Below, piece by piece: positions 1-8,324 of a DNA stretch of 14,522 nt. The DNA lies in the NCBI GenBank assembly GCA_036939355.1, contig JALLAP010001547.1, forward strand, positions 1-14,522, given 5' to 3'. Below the pieces are notes generated by a model. It was not told the DNA's origin, did not search any database, and worked only from the letters and a program-made list of their open reading frames with translations. Position numbers and translations under genes: made by a program. The DNA is from Thalassiosira profunda. Taxonomy: Eukaryota; Bacillariophyta; Thalassiosirophyceae; Thalassiosirales; Thalassiosiraceae. Position 1 is the first letter of the stretch. Each line of letters starts with the position of its first letter.

Positions 1-166
1 CGTGATGGAGTCTTACCCGTAACGTGATGTATGTACTAGTTCCTACAGTAGAGAAATATGAAATTCCCATTTGATTGCCCAATTGACCAAAAAAATTGCC
101 CACACACACAAAGTCCCCCCTCCTCCTACCTCCGCCCCCACGTCTCGTCCTGGCGCCGAGAGCCCG

Positions 167-949
167 ATGCCCTCATCCTCCGACAGCAGCCGCGGCGGAA
201 GTCGGCGGAGGAGCCGGAGCGTCAATCTCGACGACGCCGAGGAGGAGCAGCGCCGCCGGAGCGGGCGGTCCAAAGTCAGAAAGGAGAGGCGCGCGTCCAG
301 GCCCAAGAAGCGGCGAAGACGGCGCAGCTCCTCCTCTTCATCGTCGTCGTCCTCTTCGTCATCGTCTTGCTCGCGGTCGCGTGCTCGCAGGCGAAAAAAG
401 AGGCGGGGACATAAGAGGTCCAAAAAGAGACGGCGGCACCGAAAAGAAAAGTACAGCTCGAGATGCACAGATGACGATGCATCCAATGCGAGCGACGACG
501 ACAGGGAGAGGAGACGGAGGAAAAAGAAGAAGCGGAAGAAGCGACGGCGCAGGCGTAGTGAGAGCGAAAGCAGCAGCGGAAGCGAGGCGTCGGAAAAGAA
601 TGCAACCGGCAGGTCGCCCCCGATGCACACAAACAATCCAAATGAGAAACCAACATCCGGGACAACAAAACCCAACAAAGAACCCACCATTCAGCAACCG
701 CCCATTGCAAATGAACCGCCCGCCCAGCCAAAAGGGCCCATGACCCAGGCCCAATACCAAAAACTGCAATCGCAGCTCCGCGAAGTGGTCGATCCCGTCG
801 ACGGCCGGACAAGATTGGTCCGAGGCACGGGAGAAATCCTCGAGAGGATAGTTTCGCGGGAGGAGCACGCAAGGGTGAACAAGCAGGCGACGAGTGGGGA
901 CGGGAGCGGATTCGCGAGGGAGGTGTTTCGGGCGGCTGGGAGGCGGTGA
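167..949 (+). CDS. ARL6IP4: ARL6IP4/SR-25-like nuclear SR-rich protein
   Basis: Single exon of 260 aa. The first two thirds are low complexity: Arg/Ser dipeptides, a poly-Ser run of about 14 residues, and Lys/Arg clusters that look like nuclear localisation signals. The last ~70 residues form a folded block starting PMTQAQYQKL, followed by VVDPVDGRTRL, a GTGEILERIV stretch and VNKQATSGDG. This matches the conserved C-terminus of the ARL6IP4/SR-25 family, nuclear-speckle proteins implicated in splicing. The reading frame is open upstream to position 71, but that codon is TTG, so the ATG at 167 is the first usable start unless a 5' intron exists. An ATG at 58 lies in another frame. No intron is needed. 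The role is inferred from the family. Confidence 0.82.
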   Translation: MPSSSDSSRGGSRRRSRSVNLDDAEEEQRRRSGRSKVRKERRASRPKKRRRRRSSSSSSSSSSSSSSCSRSRARRRKKRRGHKRSKKRRRHRKEKYSSRCTDDDASNASDDDRERRRRKKKKRKKRRRRRSESESSSGSEASEKNATGRSPPMHTNNPNEKPTSGTTKPNKEPTIQQPPIANEPPAQPKGPMTQAQYQKLQSQLREVVDPVDGRTRLVRGTGEILERIVSREEHARVNKQATSGDGSGFAREVFRAAGRR

Positions 950-1628
950 TGCGGAAATGTGAATCGTGTTGAAGTATGCAGTTTGGTATCCATTCACTAC
1001 GAAACTGCTTGAGGTTGACAGAAACGATGGTTGCCAGCCAGGAGAGTAGATTTGCGAGGAAAGAAATGGAGCAGGATGGATACAAAAGCAATTGGAGAGT
1101 GTTCAGTCCACAAATTCGGATGTACTAGATACTCAGAAGTGTAGTAGGGGACACATAACCGCCGCTTGGTGGGCATTGGTTACGGTTCCAGGCACCACCA
1201 AAGCACATGGACAATGCTCCCACTCCCTCCAACCACCACTCTCTTGCCTCATCTGTGGACATGGTGTCAAAGTGCTTTGTGGAAGATGATTGCAGGCAGG
1301 GGCCGCAGGGCTCAGCAGTCTCAGCCTCTTCTAATTTTGGCGCTATCGGACAACAAATTTTGTCCAGAAGAGTGGAGTTTCGGGCTGGACCTGGGGTCTA
1401 CGAGAGGAATTAATGGGTAGTACTGATTCCTACGTAGATTTTGATTTTCTTCAAAAGATTCAAACCGCGCGGCAAGATTGCCCGCGCTTTGCCGCAAGGC
1501 GGCCCAAAATCGCGGGGCCGGAACCAGGCCATGGCGAGGAGTTGACGGTTACTCTGTAGGTAGCGCAGCGGCGGCCATCGTAGTGGGACATTGTCAGGAC
1601 CCCCCTCCCGAGGACGCCAGCAACATAA
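950..1628. other. Intergenic region without a supported gene
   Basis: This 679-bp stretch lies between two same-strand genes, so it should hold the 3' end of the SR-25 transcript and the promoter of the next gene. Short open frames here (1092-1289, 1166-1420, 1207-1413) lack family resemblance and domain-like composition. A weak inverted repeat, GGACAA at 1348-1353 with TTGTCC at 1360-1365, could form a 6-bp hairpin. I see no tRNA, snRNA or clear TATA box. Confidence 0.5.
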
Positions 1629-3427
1629 ATGAGGTCGCGATCCCTCCTCCCCGCCCTCCTCGCCGTCGGCACGGCCGTCGGCGCGGAAGGCGTGTCGTCC
1701 AAGGCCAGCGCGGGTTCGGGCGGCGCCAAGAGCGACAAAAGCTCGAGCGCGGAGCCGTACTACCTCTTCCACGGGTGCGACGAGGAGCCCGCCTATCCCG
1801 AGGGATATTCCACCTACGGGGACGGGCGGCGGAGGAGGGACCGCCGGCGGGCGCGGCGGGAGGCCGGGGCCGCGGCGGGCCCGGCGGGGAGGGACCAGGC
1901 TGCGGAGGACCCGGTGGGCCGCGAGCGGGCGCTCAAGTCCAAGACCGGCAAATGCTCCAAGAGCACGTCGGTAAGAGGCATTCATTTTTTACAGACACAT
2001 GATATGTCCGCAATTGCAACCCTCACTCACTTTTCACTGCAATTCTGCCCCGCGTCTCTAGTCCAAGTCAAGCAAGAAGGGCAAGTCCTCCAAGTCCTCG
2101 ACATGGAGCAGCAGCGATTGGACTCCCGCCCCTCACGTGAGTAGCCACGCATTGGCCAAATCCCTATCTGACATGTTAGGCTCAATTCTCACCTCACCTC
2201 TTATGTATTGCAATTCAGCCCCCCGCCACCCCCGCGCCCTCGCCCAAACCCACCATTGACCCCCTGGCGCCCAAACCCACCGACGAACAAATCACGGAGG
2301 CCTGCGAGGACGTCACCAACGGGATAGTTCCCACACCCATGGAATGCACCGAGTCTGCGGAGCTGACATATACCTACGAGGCAGCCGTCAGCAGCGAAGG
2401 AACCGCTGCGGGAGTGGCAGGCGACATGGAGAACAGCCTGGCTTTGTTTACTGCCAGTGATTTGCTGGGCTGCGATGACAGACGGAGACTGCTCCGACAA
2501 GAGATAGAAAGGATGCTGAATGGGCAGGTGGTGGTCGGCGTGAAGACGGAGCCTGTGGACAGGGTGACGGGTGGCGAGTGTCAGTACATGTCGGAGATCC
2601 CCGCTGGCGCGACATGCAACGTCATCGAGGGAGGAATGACGCTCTGCTTCAGCAGCGATGAGGTGGAGCGACGGAAGCTGGGCAAGGAGGAGAGCACGGC
2701 GGACGCGCTGGATGCCATCATGACGGCCATGAACCAGGACAACTCGCCGTTCCTGGAATCCAGTGGCCCCCCGTACGGCGTCGATGGCCTGGTGGGAGTG
2801 CAGTACGTCACTGGCACGACCAACGACGGGGCCCCCATCCCCGAAGACCCCCTACCTCCAAGTGGTGGCACCAAGCCCGACGACGAGGTGGTCCAAACCT
2901 CCAGGATGAGCGCCGGCGGTGCCGCCGGCATCGCGATCGGCCTCGTGGCCCTCATCGCCCTGGCCATGGCCATGCTCCTCGTGCGCAAGCGCCGCGACGC
3001 CGAGGCCTACGACGAATTCAAGGACGTCGACGACGACCTGACCGACCTCGACGACGCCTCCCAAGGGAACGGGAAGCAGGCGTACGTCGTCGGCGAGGAG
3101 GGGAGCATGTACACCTCCGCGACGCCCCGCTTCCTCGGCCAGGGCGTCGAGGTGGGGAACGACAACGACGACGGACACCAGGTGGACGTGCACCACTGCA
3201 CGTCGGCCGTGTGTCCCATCTGCCAGGGGAAGGAGACGGTGTTCGTGAGCGCCATCGACGAGGGCAGCGTGGACCCCGAGGGGTACGAGTTTCGGTACAC
3301 CCCGTCCGAGGTGAACGGGAAGCGAAGCTTCGAGTACGAGCCGAAGGAGGAGATGGCGAGTCCGACGTTCGACAATCCCGCCGAGATCGAGAGACCGTAC
3401 GTGGTGGACGACACCGTTGCCTTTTAG
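1629..3427 (+). CDS. Secreted type I membrane protein with silaffin-like Lys/Ser cassette (silicalemma-protein-like)
   Basis: Three exons, 1629-1970, 2062-2136 and 2219-3427, joined in phase 0 by GT-AG introns of 91 and 82 nt, give 541 aa. In order: a signal peptide (about 1-20); an Arg-rich stretch (67-77); an RXL motif (R100-A-L102), the cleavage motif known from silaffins; a Lys/Ser segment (103-127) ending in WSSSDW; a Pro-rich linker (140-160); a lumenal domain with six cysteines; one membrane helix (about 374-394) followed by RKRRD; and an acidic cytoplasmic tail with a CTSAVCPIC cluster (466-474). This is the architecture reported for diatom silica-deposition-vesicle membrane proteins (SAP and silanin types). 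I infer a place in the secretory pathway or silicalemma. Assignment to a named family is not certain. Confidence 0.75.
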
Positions 3428-3738
3428 AGGCGGCAGCAAGCAGCCAGGCGTACAATTTTGTGTCTCCGTGTGATAGGATCACATGTTAAGATAGATGTGC
3501 TATTTGTCTCAGGCCGCATCCTGTTCAACACCTCTTGGTCTGGCGACAAGAAGGGAGACAGGGTATTGCACATTGCACTGGGTATGGTAAAGCTCAGCAG
3601 GAGAGCAGGAGTTGCAAGCAGTTTCAGGTCTTCTCCAAGTCCGTCGAGCAAGAAGTGACAAAGAAAAGGTGCGTCGCTCCTTCCGTCGGCTTGTAAAATC
3701 CGAAGCCACCATCGATCTCCCAATCGAAGCACCAGACC
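3428..3738. other. Intergenic region between tandem + strand genes
   Basis: 311 bp holding the 3' end of the membrane-protein gene and the promoter of the SDR gene. One TTGCAA word lies at 3612-3617. The open frames crossing it on either strand show no domain features. I see no RNA gene or strong promoter element. Confidence 0.45.
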
Positions 3739-4840
3739 ATGGCAGCAGCAGCAACTCCCACGGCGGTGGTCGTGGGGGCGACGAACGGGATCGGCAAGGG
3801 TATCGCGTGCCGCCTGTGAGTCTGGTTGCTCTTCTCTTCGAACCCACATAACGCATGTCTCATGTTGATGTTGCAGCGCCCGCGAGGGATTCCGCGTCGT
3901 CGCGGTGGGGCGGGACAAGGAGGGTCGGAAGGAGGAGGTCCTGGGCTATCTGAAGGACTGCACCTCTGAAGGAGCAGGTGGCGGTGGCGGTGGCTATCAG
4001 CACGAATTTCGGGCGTGCAATGCCTTCGAGCTGGGGTCGGTGAAGGACTGCGCCCAAGGCATCGTAAAGGATTATGCGGCGGCGAACAAAGGCGTGGATG
4101 CATTGGTGATGACGCAAGGCATGGCGACGATTCAGGGGTTCACACCCACGAAGGATGGAAATGATCAAAAGCTGACGCTGGTGAGTGATGGTGTATCTTT
4201 GTGCATGCTCATTGCATCGTTACCAATATGATCCTGTACGTCTGTTTCTACGCAGCACTACTGGTCGAGGGCGGCGTTCGCGGCGTGCCTACTTCCCGCA
4301 TTGAGTGCATCAACTATGCCCGGGGGACCGGTGGTGATGACGATTCTATCGGGGGGCGTCCACTCTCCGTACTCGAAATACAAGGAGGATCCTGAACTGA
4401 AGAAGCACTACTCGGTTGCAAACGCAGCCAACCTTGCGGGATACTACAACTATTTGTTCTTTGATAAGCTGGCCAGGGCCGAGCCTTCCGTCAACTTCGT
4501 CCACGCCTCTCCGGGCTTCGTTGCTAGCAATTGGGGCACGGAGATGCCCACCTGGCTCCGATATCCGATTCGGGGAATGCAGAAGGCCCTGGGAAAGAGC
4601 CCCGATAAGTGCGCGGAGTTCATGACGAGGCCAATCCTTCAGTGCGCCGAGGGGAAGATGGGGCTGGAGCTGCCCAAACAGCCGGAGGCGGACAATTGCG
4701 CGGAGCGGGGGCTGTACATCATGAAGGACGATGCCACGGCGGGAAAGCTGACGAAGGGCCACACTGCCGAGGCGATGGAGAGCGTTTGGGGCACGACGAA
4801 GGATGTTTTGGGCAGGTCTGGGATCGAGCTGGAGGGATGA
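3739..4840 (+). CDS. Short-chain dehydrogenase/reductase, atypical active site
   Basis: Exons 3739-3815, 3877-4180 and 4256-4840 are joined by GT-AG introns of 61 and 75 nt and give 321 aa. The first intron splits a Leu codon; the second is in phase 0. The start has a strong context (A at -3, G at +4). The Rossmann motif is G13-ATN-G17-I-G19. LVMTQG (102-107) stands where classical SDRs have NNAG, a variant seen in WWOX-like and fungal SDRs. S159 is the likely catalytic Ser. The only well-placed tyrosine motif is Y179-SVA-N183, so the usual YxxxK lysine appears to be Asn. The PG motif is in HASPGFVASNWG. A six-Gly run (60-65) may be a loop insertion. It is expected to be an NAD(P)-dependent oxidoreductase; the substrate is unknown. 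Confidence 0.85.
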
Positions 4841-5074
4841 TCGATTCGATCTTGCTGTGTTGTTCTGATGGAGGCAGCGCAACACACTTCGCTGTGTATG
4901 AAACAATCCTAGATTTACATCGATTTAGTGAGATGAACACTCTGCCGTGGTTGCAATACCTTTTCTTTAGTCTCAACGCCAATACAGCCAGGGAGGATAA
5001 ACAGGCACAGTTCCAGCCGCGGAATATTCTTTGTTGATGGCTCAGCGGCTGCTCTCAGAAACACAAAACATCGC

Positions 5075-6993
5075 CTACGGAAGGTGGGCCTTCCCCATAT
5101 CGGGTGCGTGTTTGATCGCCATCGCAAGCGCCTGGTCGAGGTCGGCTGTCCGAGAAAACAAGGATAGAGAGGGTTAGCCTTAGTCAAACGATATCTGCGA
5201 TCGATCGCAAGCCGGGACATGGGCATTCCATATTATGGCCAGGGCCTGATCGAGATCGGCTGTTCCAAACGCCAGCACAGCAGCAAACGGTCGTCTCTGG
5301 AATACTTACCAAGGATGTCTCCGATCGACTCGATGCCGATGCTCAGACGAATCATGTCCGCAGGGCACCCCGCATCGCTCAACTGCTCTTCGGTCAGCTG
5401 CGAATGGGTGGTCGTCGCCGGGTGGATGGCCAGGCTCCGAGCATCGCCCACATTGGCCACTGCAACAGAAAACGATGAATGTTAGTACATGATCGATAGT
5501 GTGTCTTCATCTCCACAGCATCGCTTGCAACTTACCGTGGCTGAAGAGGCCCAGCGAGTCGATGAACTTCTGCCCGGCCGCCTTTCCGTCGTCGGATTTG
5601 ATCCCGAAGACGACCATCGGCCCGCCCGTTCCCCGCAGGTACTTCTGTGCCTTCTCGTACTGCGGATCGTCCGGCAAGCCGGGATAGCGCACCCACGCCA
5701 CGTCCGGGTGTTCCTTCAGGTGCGTCGCCACCTTCATCGAGTTCTCGCAGTGACGCTCCATGCGCAGGCTCAGCGTCTCGATGCCCTGGATGATCACCCA
5801 CGCGTTGTCCGGCGAGAGGCAGGCCCCCGTATTGCGCAGCGGCACGGTCCGGGCGCGGAGGATGTACGAGAGCGGGGCCAGCTCCTCCGGGAGGTCGTGT
5901 CCCCAGCGCATGCCGCTGTAGCTCTCGTCCTTCTCGTCGTAGATGGGATGTTTGCCCGCGCCCCAGGGGAAACCGCCCTTGTCCACGATGATCCCTCCGA
6001 GAGCCGCGCCGTGGCCGCCCACCCACTTTGTCATAGAGGAGACGACAATGTCCACTCCAAAGTCGAAGGGCTTACAGAGGTAGGGCTGCGATAGATGGAA
6101 CGTCAGTATCATGTGCGATGCTGGACATGTGTTTACATCTCATGCAAGACAAACTCACAGTGGAGAAGGTCGAATCGCAAATCACCGGCACCCCGTGCTT
6201 GTGCGCCAGTTCCGAAATGGCCTCCAGGTCGCAAATCTCCAACGAGGGGTTGGACACGCTCTCGCAAAAGACCGCCCTGGTCTTGTCGTCCATGGCCCGT
6301 TCGAAGTTGGCCGGATCCTCCGCATCCACAAAGCGTACCTCGATGCCCATCCGCTTCAGTTCCTCGTTGAACAGGGTGAATGTGCCGCCGTAGAGGGCCC
6401 GGGCGGAGACGATGTTGTCGCCACTCTGTGCGAGGTTGAGGACGCTGTACGTGATGGCGGCCATGCCGCTCGAGGTGGCGAGGCCGGACAGCGGGTGTCC
6501 TCCCTCGAGCTGGGCGTACCGGCTCTCCAGCACGTGGTTGGTGGGGTTCATCAGGCGGCTGTAGATGTTGCCCAGCTCCTGGAGCTTGAACAAAGCTGCG
6601 GCGTGGGCGGTGTCCTTGAACAGGTAGGGGGTCGTGCGGTAGACGGGAATGCCGCGGGGGGCGCCCTGTCCCATGCCGAGGGGCACGGTCGGGTCGGGGT
6701 TGTAGCCCCCGTGGAGGGCGATGGTGTCGAATCCTTTGGGCTGGAGTTGTGGAAGGAGAGAGAACGAAATCAGAAACTTGGCAGCGATTGGGCAGCCTCA
6801 CAGTCCCCGACGCATCACGCTGTCAGTGGAGCGAATTGCAATTCGGACGGTCGAGCAGCGCTGCCCAACCCATTGCAAATTGCAACACATCATGTGCACT
6901 CTCCATCGACATATCCCCCTTCAATTCACAGCAGAATACGCCCGTCGCCGCGAGGTCAGCTGAGCGTGGATTACCCACCTTTTCGTCGGACAT
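5075..6993 (-). CDS. metY: O-acetylhomoserine sulfhydrylase (MetY/Met17 type, PLP-dependent)
   Basis: Five exons read on the - strand: 6993-6979, 6740-6159, 6085-5536, 5459-5310, then 5145-5075, giving 455 aa. GT-AG introns are 238, 73, 76 and 164 nt. The start sits in a perfect Kozak context (GCCACCATG). Motifs fit the Cys/Met-metabolism PLP family: GGYNPDPT near the N-terminus, [28 protein letters not shown] (D194 for the pyridine nitrogen), and SSMTKW with K219 as the Schiff-base lysine. [10 protein letters not shown] and RLSIGIE near the C-terminus favour MetY over cystathionine synthases and lyases. The reaction is O-acetylhomoserine plus sulfide to homocysteine plus acetate. TACTAAC in the third intron resembles a branch point. 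A second copy of the last exon allows another C-terminus (separate entry). No organelle transit peptide is evident. Confidence 0.9.
5180..5259 (-). other. metY: Alternative (duplicated) terminal exon of the MetY gene
   Basis: Read from 5259 down to the TAA at 5182-5180, this segment follows an AG acceptor and, in the phase left by the exon ending at 5310, encodes ADLDQALA and then 18 further residues. The downstream terminal exon (5145-5075) encodes the same ADLDQALA and then a different tail. Over the seven whole codons DLDQALA, five third bases differ and no amino acid does. Using this copy makes a 50-nt intron and a 458-aa protein. Its acceptor lacks the pyrimidine tract that precedes the downstream copy, so it may be the minor form. 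Confidence 0.6.
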
Positions 6994-7329
6994 GGTGGCG
7001 AGAGGTTGCGGTCGAAGTGGAGAGGGTGCGGCTGTGCTCTTCGTCGACGTTGTCGCCGCGTCTTAGTTGATTTGTGTGGTTTGGGGTTTGGTGAAGCTCT
7101 GGTGTTCTCAAATCCGCCCGCCCTACCGAGCTACGAAGGAATAGTACTGGATCTTCGGCGTCAAAAACTCTGATTCTTTCTCCCGGCTTCTCCTCCTAAC
7201 CGAGCGTGCGGCACTGCATGCAGGATGCAGGTGAGAACCCCACAAGTGGCTACATAGATACACTTTGCAAAAGCACAAAGCACGCTCGGTTGCAACCCCT
7301 GCTGAACAATTACGCACCACGGAAACAGA
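6994..7329. promoter_or_regulatory. Divergent intergenic region shared by MetY and MAPEG genes
   Basis: 336 bp lie between the start codons of two genes transcribed away from each other, so both promoters must be here. Visible elements are a TGCATGCA palindrome (7215-7222), TTGCAA (7265-7270) and a GGTTGCAACC palindrome (7288-7297). The adjoining first intron of the MetY gene adds a 14-bp perfect palindrome (6832-6845) and two overlapping-style TTGCAA copies (6873-6885). No clear TATA box is seen. Regulatory function is inferred from position and symmetry only. Confidence 0.5.
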
Positions 7330-7779
7330 ATGGAGGATATCATCAACTCGCCAGTCTTCGTCGCGTACGCAAAGTGCGTCGTTGTCCTCGCCGTCAAGAT
7401 GAGCTTCACGGCCTGGACGACCGTCTATTTCATGTTCTCTTCGGGTTGGAAGGGGATGCGCAACCCCGAAGATTTGCTGCAAGGACTGTTCAACCTCAAG
7501 CCGCATCCCGATCAGCTAAAGCCCTACGAGCCGACCGAAAAGCAGCGTCGGATCATGGGGCACGATTTGGAGAACAACGTGCCGTTCTTTGCAGTCGGGC
7601 TGCTTTATTGCCTGCTAAATGCCGGAGACGAGAAGCCGTTGTACGTGTACACGGGCACGAAACTTCTCCATCATTTGGTGTACTGGTCCGGACAACGGCA
7701 TGAAGTCAGGGCTGCTTTTTGGACTGTCACCAACTCGGCGTTTCTCTACATGGCGTGGCTAGTATGGACAAAGCTTTGA
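7330..7779 (+). CDS. MAPEG family, microsomal glutathione S-transferase 1-like protein
   Basis: Single exon of 149 aa, close to the ~155 aa of MGST1. Four hydrophobic segments (about 8-37, 84-97, 105-119 and 127-146) fit the MAPEG four-helix membrane fold. Diagnostic features are NPED (45-48), the signature Q72-R-R-I-M-G-H-D-L-E-N82 followed by PFF, then GLLY, a GxKLLHHLVY segment and RHEVRA. The family conjugates glutathione to hydrophobic electrophiles or reduces lipid peroxides in ER or outer mitochondrial membranes. In mammalian MGST1 the signature reads RRAHLNDLEN; here the residue aligned with His is Met76 and a His (H78) replaces Asn, so chemistry may differ. The start context is good (A at -3). 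The gene is divergent from MetY. Confidence 0.88.
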   Translation: MEDIINSPVFVAYAKCVVVLAVKMSFTAWTTVYFMFSSGWKGMRNPEDLLQGLFNLKPHPDQLKPYEPTEKQRRIMGHDLENNVPFFAVGLLYCLLNAGDEKPLYVYTGTKLLHHLVYWSGQRHEVRAAFWTVTNSAFLYMAWLVWTKL

Positions 7780-8324
7780 TGGAAAGGGCTCCCTACCAAT
7801 GCTTCAAGAAAGGTTGGATTCGTTACATATCAAGTAACTTGTTAGTATTGTTGGAACTGTACTAAGGTATCTTCTTTGGCGCCACCCTCCCTCCTCCTCT
7901 CTTCCTATTCTTTCCTCTCCTCCTGCCCGAACCAGAACGCTGAATGCCATACACGAGGATGCATGCACCAACTTTGAAGCTGTGCGGTCGATAAGGTGGA
8001 AATTCCCTGATATCGTACTCGCAGAGGAAGACGCCGAGGGTAGGAGAGGGAAGTGTCTGGAGGAGAGGCGTGGGAGATGCAGGCTACATAGAGAGTGAGA
8101 TCTTGGTCCTCTCCGAGCGGGTTCTCATGCCTCGAGAGGCGACCCCACGACTGAGGCATCAACCCAACTGGGATTGCTCTGAGTTCCCATTTCCTCTCGC
8201 CAGACGTGAAGGAGGGAGCAAGATCATGAACGCCTTCACCATGGGGCCCTGCCCTCATAACAACAAACGACGCTGGTCGACAGAGAACAAAAGCAATACC
8301 CACAAAGAATAAACGACGATCAAT
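7780..8324. other. Intergenic region, pyrimidine-rich at its left
   Basis: 545 bp between two same-strand genes. It opens with the MAPEG gene 3' flank, then a pyrimidine-rich stretch (about 7884-7925), a TGCATGCA palindrome (7960-7967) and a purine-rich stretch (about 8020-8070). The open frames 7905-8336 (-) and 8070-8312 (+) show no recognisable domain or signal. It presumably carries the serpin promoter. I see no RNA gene. Confidence 0.45.

Noticed and set aside
71..166. N-terminal extension of the SR-25-like gene
   Set aside because: The frame is open but the codon at 71 is TTG, and there is no ATG before 167.
43..690. 215-aa open frame on the - strand opposite the SR-rich gene
   Set aside because: It is the shadow of Ser/Arg codons; its Leu/Arg-rich translation has no domain features, and the + strand frame ends in a recognisable SR-25 block.
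1338..1365. Sm-site-like AATTTTGG followed by a small hairpin, suggesting an snRNA
   Set aside because: The surrounding sequence does not fit U1, U2, U4 or U5; the match is short enough to be chance.
1410..1985. 191-aa - strand frame over the GC-rich first exon of the membrane protein gene
   Set aside because: Low-complexity Arg/Pro translation opposite an exon with a clear signal peptide and splice donor.
6111..7070. 319-aa + strand frame opposite the MetY gene
   Set aside because: It is antisense to exons with strong PLP-enzyme motifs and has no family resemblance.
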